Of a stretch of DNA of 9,065 nucleotides, positions 6,540-9,065 are shown in pieces; position 1 is the stretch's first letter; the number at the start of each line of letters is the position of its first letter. The DNA is from Clostridia bacterium (lineage in GTDB: Bacteria > Bacillota > Clostridia > Christensenellales > Aristaeellaceae). Location of the stretch: positions 1-9,065 of the forward strand of contig JAEDKS010000095.1 in the NCBI GenBank assembly GCA_016295665.1, given 5' to 3'. The position numbers were made by a program, and so were the translations under genes. Below the pieces are notes generated by a model. It ran no database searches. It saw only the letters and a list, made by a program, of their open reading frames with translations, and was not told the origin of the DNA.

Positions 6540-7265
6540 TCAGTTCGTGACATACAGCCGTTTGTAGGGATTGCTTGTGTTGGGTTCCAGCACCATAAAG
6601 CGGCCCTGCAGCAGCGAATCCTCATCGCCGCCAAACGCCTGAGCGAATTTCGACACAAAGGGTGCAATCTCCTGCTTGTCCTCAGCCGTAGCCTCATGCG
6701 CAATCACCTGAACGGGCAGGTCGAAGGGCATGGGGGCCTCGGTGCGCAGGAAAATTTTCCCGCCGTGCATGCCCGCCGCACAGAAGCGGCCCACCGGGGC
6801 ATGGTCGGTGGTGTGCAGACCGAGCACCACGATGTAGCCGCCGGCCTGATACTCGCCCAGGAAGCTGCCGGCCTCGCCGCCCACCACCAGAACGGGCACC
6901 TGATCCTGATAGGCCTTCATGTGGATGCCGGCGCGGTAGCCCACATTCCCCTTCACCAGAATCGTGCCGCCGCGCATGGCATAGCCGGTGGCGTCGCCGC
7001 AGTTGCCGTGGATGATCAGCTCGCCGGCGTTCATGGTGTCGCCGGTGGCGTCCTGCGCGTTGCCGTAGACCTCCACATGGCAGTCATCCAGATACGCGCA
7101 CAGCGCGTTGCCGGGAATGCCGTGAATCCGGAGGGTCTTGTTCTTCAGTCCGCTGCCGATGTAGCGCTGGCCCATACAGCCCTCGATGTCGATTTCGCTG
7201 TCCGGGCAGGCGTTGATTTCCTGATTCAGTTCCTGAAAATGCTTGTTTCCTGCAATCAGCTTCAC
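6540..7265 (-). CDS. Stand-alone glutamate synthase GXGXG domain (GltB domain 3)
   Basis: A 241-residue protein matching the C-terminal right-handed beta-helix domain of the glutamate synthase large subunit, here as a separate chain. The repeating Gly-rich turns run across about 66-170, for example VYGNAQDATGDTMNAGELII (66-85), GNCGDATGYAMRGGTILVKG (87-106) and VVGGEAGSFLGEYQAGG (127-143). In full-length GltB this domain packs against the glutaminase and FMN domains and has a structural role along the ammonia channel; it has no known catalysis of its own. A related GXGXG domain exists in formylmethanofuran dehydrogenase subunit C, but the adjacent synthase-domain and glutamine synthetase genes favour glutamate synthase. 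It starts at GTG 7265, overlapping the oxidoreductase stop by 4 bases (GTGA), with GGGAGG 9 bases upstream. The stop overlaps the glnA ribosome binding site. Confidence 0.93.
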   Translation of the reverse strand: MKLIAGNKHFQELNQEINACPDSEIDIEGCMGQRYIGSGLKNKTLRIHGIPGNALCAYLDDCHVEVYGNAQDATGDTMNAGELIIHGNCGDATGYAMRGGTILVKGNVGYRAGIHMKAYQDQVPVLVVGGEAGSFLGEYQAGGYIVVLGLHTTDHAPVGRFCAAGMHGGKIFLRTEAPMPFDLPVQVIAHEATAEDKQEIAPFVSKFAQAFGGDEDSLLQGRFMVLEPNTSNPYKRLYVTN

Positions 7266-8491
7266 AGGCGGCTACCTCCCATTTTCATCTGGCGGTCACG
7301 CTTGGAGAACGCCATGAGCTGCGGCTTTTCCAGCATCAGCGCAAAGTCGATGGAATCCAGCGGGGTCTTTTCGCGAATGAGCGCGGTGTAGATGCCGGCG
7401 CGCTCCACGTCCCCCACCAGGATATAGCCCATCAGCCGGTTGTCCTTCGTGCAGAGGCGCTTGTAGCCGCCCGGGGTGCGGATGATGTGATCCTCGCCCA
7501 CCATGGTGCCCGCAGTGATCATATGCAGTCCGAACATACCCATGGCATTCATGGGCAGGCTGTTCAGCGGATCCACGCGACCGCCCGCCATATCCGCGCC
7601 GCAGACCTCGCCCTGCATGGCGGCGTTGGGCAGCAGCGCCAGCACCCGGTCGGTGTCCGTGGTGATGTCGTGGCTGACGGCGCAGTCCCCTGCCGCGTAC
7701 ACGCCGGGAATCGCCGTTTCGCCGCGCTCGTTCGTCGGGATGCCCCGAGCCGCGTCCAGGCCCATGGCGACCGCCAGCTCCGTGCAGGGGCGGACACCCA
7801 CCGCCATGACGAGCACGTCGAAGGGAATCGTCCTGCCGCTCCGGGTGGTGGCAAGGCCGGGCTGATACTTCACCACGCTGTCGCCCAGGATGAAATCGAC
7901 CCGCTCCTTTTCGATGTGGGCCTGTACCATGGCGGCTGCTTCCCTGTCCAGAATGGAGGGCAGAATCTGATCCGCCAGATCCACCACCGTGATCCGGTCG
8001 CAAAGATGGCGGATGCCCTCCAGGCACTTGAGTCCGATCAGACCCGCGCCCACAATCAGCACGCTGGAGTTCGGCGTGAGCGCCTCGCGGAGCCCCCGGG
8101 CATCCTCCAGCGTCATAAAGCTGTGATAGGATACCGTGTCGAGCCCCTCTGCCGGCGGCACAAAGGGCCGGGCGCCGGTAGCCAGAAGCAGCCGGTCATA
8201 GGGCGTCACGGAGCCGTCGGAGGAGGTGACCTCCCGCTTCTCCGGGTCGATGGCGGTCACCGACACGCCCTGACGATAGTCTACGCGGTTGGCTGTGTAG
8301 AAATCCGGCTTCCTGTAGCGCATCCTGTCCTCATCCGTGGCGCCCAGCAGCAGATAGGAGATGAGCGGACGGGAATAGGTAAACTCGTTCTCGCGGGAGA
8401 ACAGCGTGATGTCCCCGGTTGCGTCAAACCTGCGGATGCTCTCCACCGCGCTGACCGCTGCGGGGCCGTTGCCAACGATCACATATCTCAT
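7262..8491 (-). CDS. FAD-dependent NAD(P)H oxidoreductase (pyridine nucleotide-disulfide family)
   Basis: A 409-residue flavoprotein with two Rossmann domains. The FAD motif is MRYVIVGNGPAA (1-12); FTYSRPLISYLLLGA (37-51) is typical of NirB-N/rubredoxin-reductase-like enzymes; LLLATGARPFVPP (101-113) follows. The NAD(P) motif is LIVGAGLIG (145-153), with Asp171 at the end of the next strand, which favours NADH over NADPH. GVYAAGDCA (263-271) closes the FAD site. No redox-active CxxC disulfide is visible, so it is not a thioredoxin- or lipoamide-reductase. It also lacks the N-terminal Fe-S domain of the standard small subunit GltD. Its place between the Fe-S protein and the GXGXG gene suggests it feeds electrons from NAD(P)H to the split glutamate synthase. 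The ATG at 8491 is preferred because AGAGG is about 8 bases away and it begins directly at the first beta strand; the GTG at 8500, which overlaps the ferredoxin stop, is only 2 bases from GAGGAG. Confidence 0.93.
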   Translation of the reverse strand: MRYVIVGNGPAAVSAVESIRRFDATGDITLFSRENEFTYSRPLISYLLLGATDEDRMRYRKPDFYTANRVDYRQGVSVTAIDPEKREVTSSDGSVTPYDRLLLATGARPFVPPAEGLDTVSYHSFMTLEDARGLREALTPNSSVLIVGAGLIGLKCLEGIRHLCDRITVVDLADQILPSILDREAAAMVQAHIEKERVDFILGDSVVKYQPGLATTRSGRTIPFDVLVMAVGVRPCTELAVAMGLDAARGIPTNERGETAIPGVYAAGDCAVSHDITTDTDRVLALLPNAAMQGEVCGADMAGGRVDPLNSLPMNAMGMFGLHMITAGTMVGEDHIIRTPGGYKRLCTKDNRLMGYILVGDVERAGIYTALIREKTPLDSIDFALMLEKPQLMAFSKRDRQMKMGGSRL

Positions 8492-8496
8492 GCCAC

Positions 8497-8931
8497 TCAC
8501 CTCTCCTCAAAGACAATGGCCTGGTTGGGACAGTTCTTGACACAGGCGGGCTCGCCGCTGGCATTCTTGGTGCACAGCTCGCACTTCTGCATCACATGAC
8601 CGCTGGCATCGGGCATGATGGCACCATAGGGGCAGGACAGGATGCAGGTAAAGCAGCCCACGCACTTGTCCTGGTCGATCTCGATCATGCCGTTCTTCAC
8701 GCTCAGCGCGCCGCTGATGCAGCCCTTGACGCACAGCGGGTTGGCGCAGTGGCGGCAGCTCACCGCGAAGTGAACGCCGCTCTTGCCGCCCTCGATATGG
8801 ATGCGCGGATGGATGGTCACGTTCTTCAGCGCCTTGACCATGTCGGACTTGCCCGAGTTGGCGAAGGCACAGTAGTACTCGCACAGGTGGCAGCCCAGAC
8901 ACCATTTTTCATTCACATAGATTCTCTTCAT
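8497..8931 (-). CDS. Ferredoxin-like electron transfer protein with four [4Fe-4S] motifs
   Basis: A 144-residue protein of the HycB/CooF/DmsB type. Sixteen Cys form four sets: 11/14/17/21 (CLGCHLCEYYC), 59/62/67/71 (CRHCANPLCVKGC), 90/93/96/100 (CVGCFTCILSC) and 117/120/130/134. The CxxCxxCxxxCP-like and CxxC...CxxxC spacings fit the interleaved cluster binding of this family. There is no signal peptide, so it works in the cytosol. It begins 6 bases after the stop of the glutamate synthase FMN-domain gene (GGGGGAG at 8947-8941, 9 bases before the ATG) and ends 5 bases before the FAD oxidoreductase. It most likely carries electrons between that flavoprotein and the synthase. Similar proteins also serve hydrogenases and formate or CO dehydrogenases, but no such gene is near. 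Confidence 0.92.
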   Translation of the reverse strand: MKRIYVNEKWCLGCHLCEYYCAFANSGKSDMVKALKNVTIHPRIHIEGGKSGVHFAVSCRHCANPLCVKGCISGALSVKNGMIEIDQDKCVGCFTCILSCPYGAIMPDASGHVMQKCELCTKNASGEPACVKNCPNQAIVFEER

Positions 8932-8937
8932 CGTCTG

Positions 8938-9065
8938 TCACTCCCCCGCATGCTTCACGCCGAGAATTTCGAGTTCCTTCTCCGTCAGCCCGACGCCGCG
9001 CAGCATCAGCCGGTTGCCGCGCAGGGCTTCGATGGAGTTGATGCCCATGCCGCCCATCATTTCCT
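8938..9065 (-). CDS. Glutamate synthase FMN-binding domain protein (GltB domain 2), C-terminal end only
   Basis: The reverse strand reads 41 codons to a TGA at 8940-8938. The peptide contains MGGMGINSIEALRGNRLMLR, then GVGLTEKELEILGVKHAGE; the INSIEALRGNR...L...G[IV]KHAGE ending is typical of stand-alone (archaeal/clostridial type) glutamate synthase domain proteins. The full protein binds FMN and an Fe-S cluster and reduces the 2-iminoglutarate formed from 2-oxoglutarate and ammonia to glutamate. Only the tail is in the window, and the identification leans on this tail and the neighbouring GXGXG and glutamine synthetase genes. The gene continues beyond 9065. Confidence 0.85.
   Translation of the reverse strand, partial: EMMGGMGINSIEALRGNRLMLRGVGLTEKELEILGVKHAGE

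Noticed and set aside
6540..7265. Formylmethanofuran dehydrogenase subunit C instead of a glutamate synthase domain
   Set aside because: The GXGXG beta-helix is shared by both families, but the tail of the glutamate synthase FMN domain and glutamine synthetase lie in the same operon and no molybdenum or tungsten enzyme gene is present.
5274..7391. A 705-codon open frame on the plus strand, opposite the glutamine synthetase and GXGXG genes
   Set aside because: The translation is rich in Ala, Gly, His, Leu and Val with no recognisable motif, and it lies fully antisense to well-supported genes. Long antisense frames are expected in high-GC coding DNA.
7487..8599. A 370-codon plus-strand frame opposite the FAD oxidoreductase
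   Set aside because: Antisense to a gene with clear FAD and NAD(P) motifs; the translation has no family features and no ribosome binding site was found.
1..9065. Defence system, prophage, integrative element or CRISPR array
   Set aside because: No integrase, transposase, nuclease, repeat array or attachment-like repeats were seen; gene content is metabolic and base composition looks even across the window.

Overview
The window is a gene-dense, roughly 60% GC stretch that looks like a chromosomal segment of a high-GC member of the Clostridia (Firmicutes). Evidence for this is the strong GGAGG-type ribosome binding sites before nearly every gene, several GTG starts, a textbook sigma-A promoter, a glutamine synthetase of the short GSI-alpha type, and a glutamate synthase split into single-domain proteins, an arrangement known from archaea and anaerobic Firmicutes. 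I cannot name the genus. There is no gene-free stretch longer than about 60 bases, and I see no rRNA, tRNA, CRISPR, insertion sequence or sizeable repeat.

Left part, plus strand (1-1987): the end of an aromatic amino acid operon. The last 27 codons of EPSP synthase (aroA) run by a 4-base overlap into chorismate synthase (aroC), which overlaps by 13 bases the prephenate dehydratase gene (pheA). Together they take shikimate-pathway intermediates to chorismate and, from prephenate, to phenylpyruvate, with an ACT domain for phenylalanine feedback. A 9-bp-stem hairpin with T runs on both sides ends this operon and the convergent operon to its right.

Middle part, minus strand (2046-4617): a two-gene unit for surface polysaccharide. 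A TTGACA-17-TATGAT promoter drives a membrane polyprenyl glycosylphosphotransferase (the WcaJ/CpsE type that loads the first sugar on undecaprenyl phosphate), followed after 38 bases by a sugar-1-phosphate nucleotidyltransferase.

Right part, minus strand (4662-9065): the downstream portion of a nitrogen-assimilation operon. In transcription order it holds the C-terminus of the FMN/Fe-S synthase domain of glutamate synthase, a ferredoxin-like protein with four [4Fe-4S] motifs, an FAD/NAD(P)H oxidoreductase, the stand-alone GXGXG domain of glutamate synthase, a divergent glutamine synthetase, and an ANTAR-domain protein with a receiver-like N-terminus that lacks the phospho-acceptor Asp. Spacing is between a 4-base overlap and 21 bases throughout, so this is almost surely one transcript. 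The likely scheme is NAD(P)H to FAD to Fe-S to FMN for the synthase, glutamine made by the adjacent GS, and control by an RNA-binding antiterminator. The glutaminase (class II amidotransferase) domain is not in the window and probably lies just beyond position 9065.

The points most worth a second look are the GS plus ANTAR pairing, in which both proteins have lost residues that define classical control, and the lack of any visible terminator between this operon and the polysaccharide promoter.
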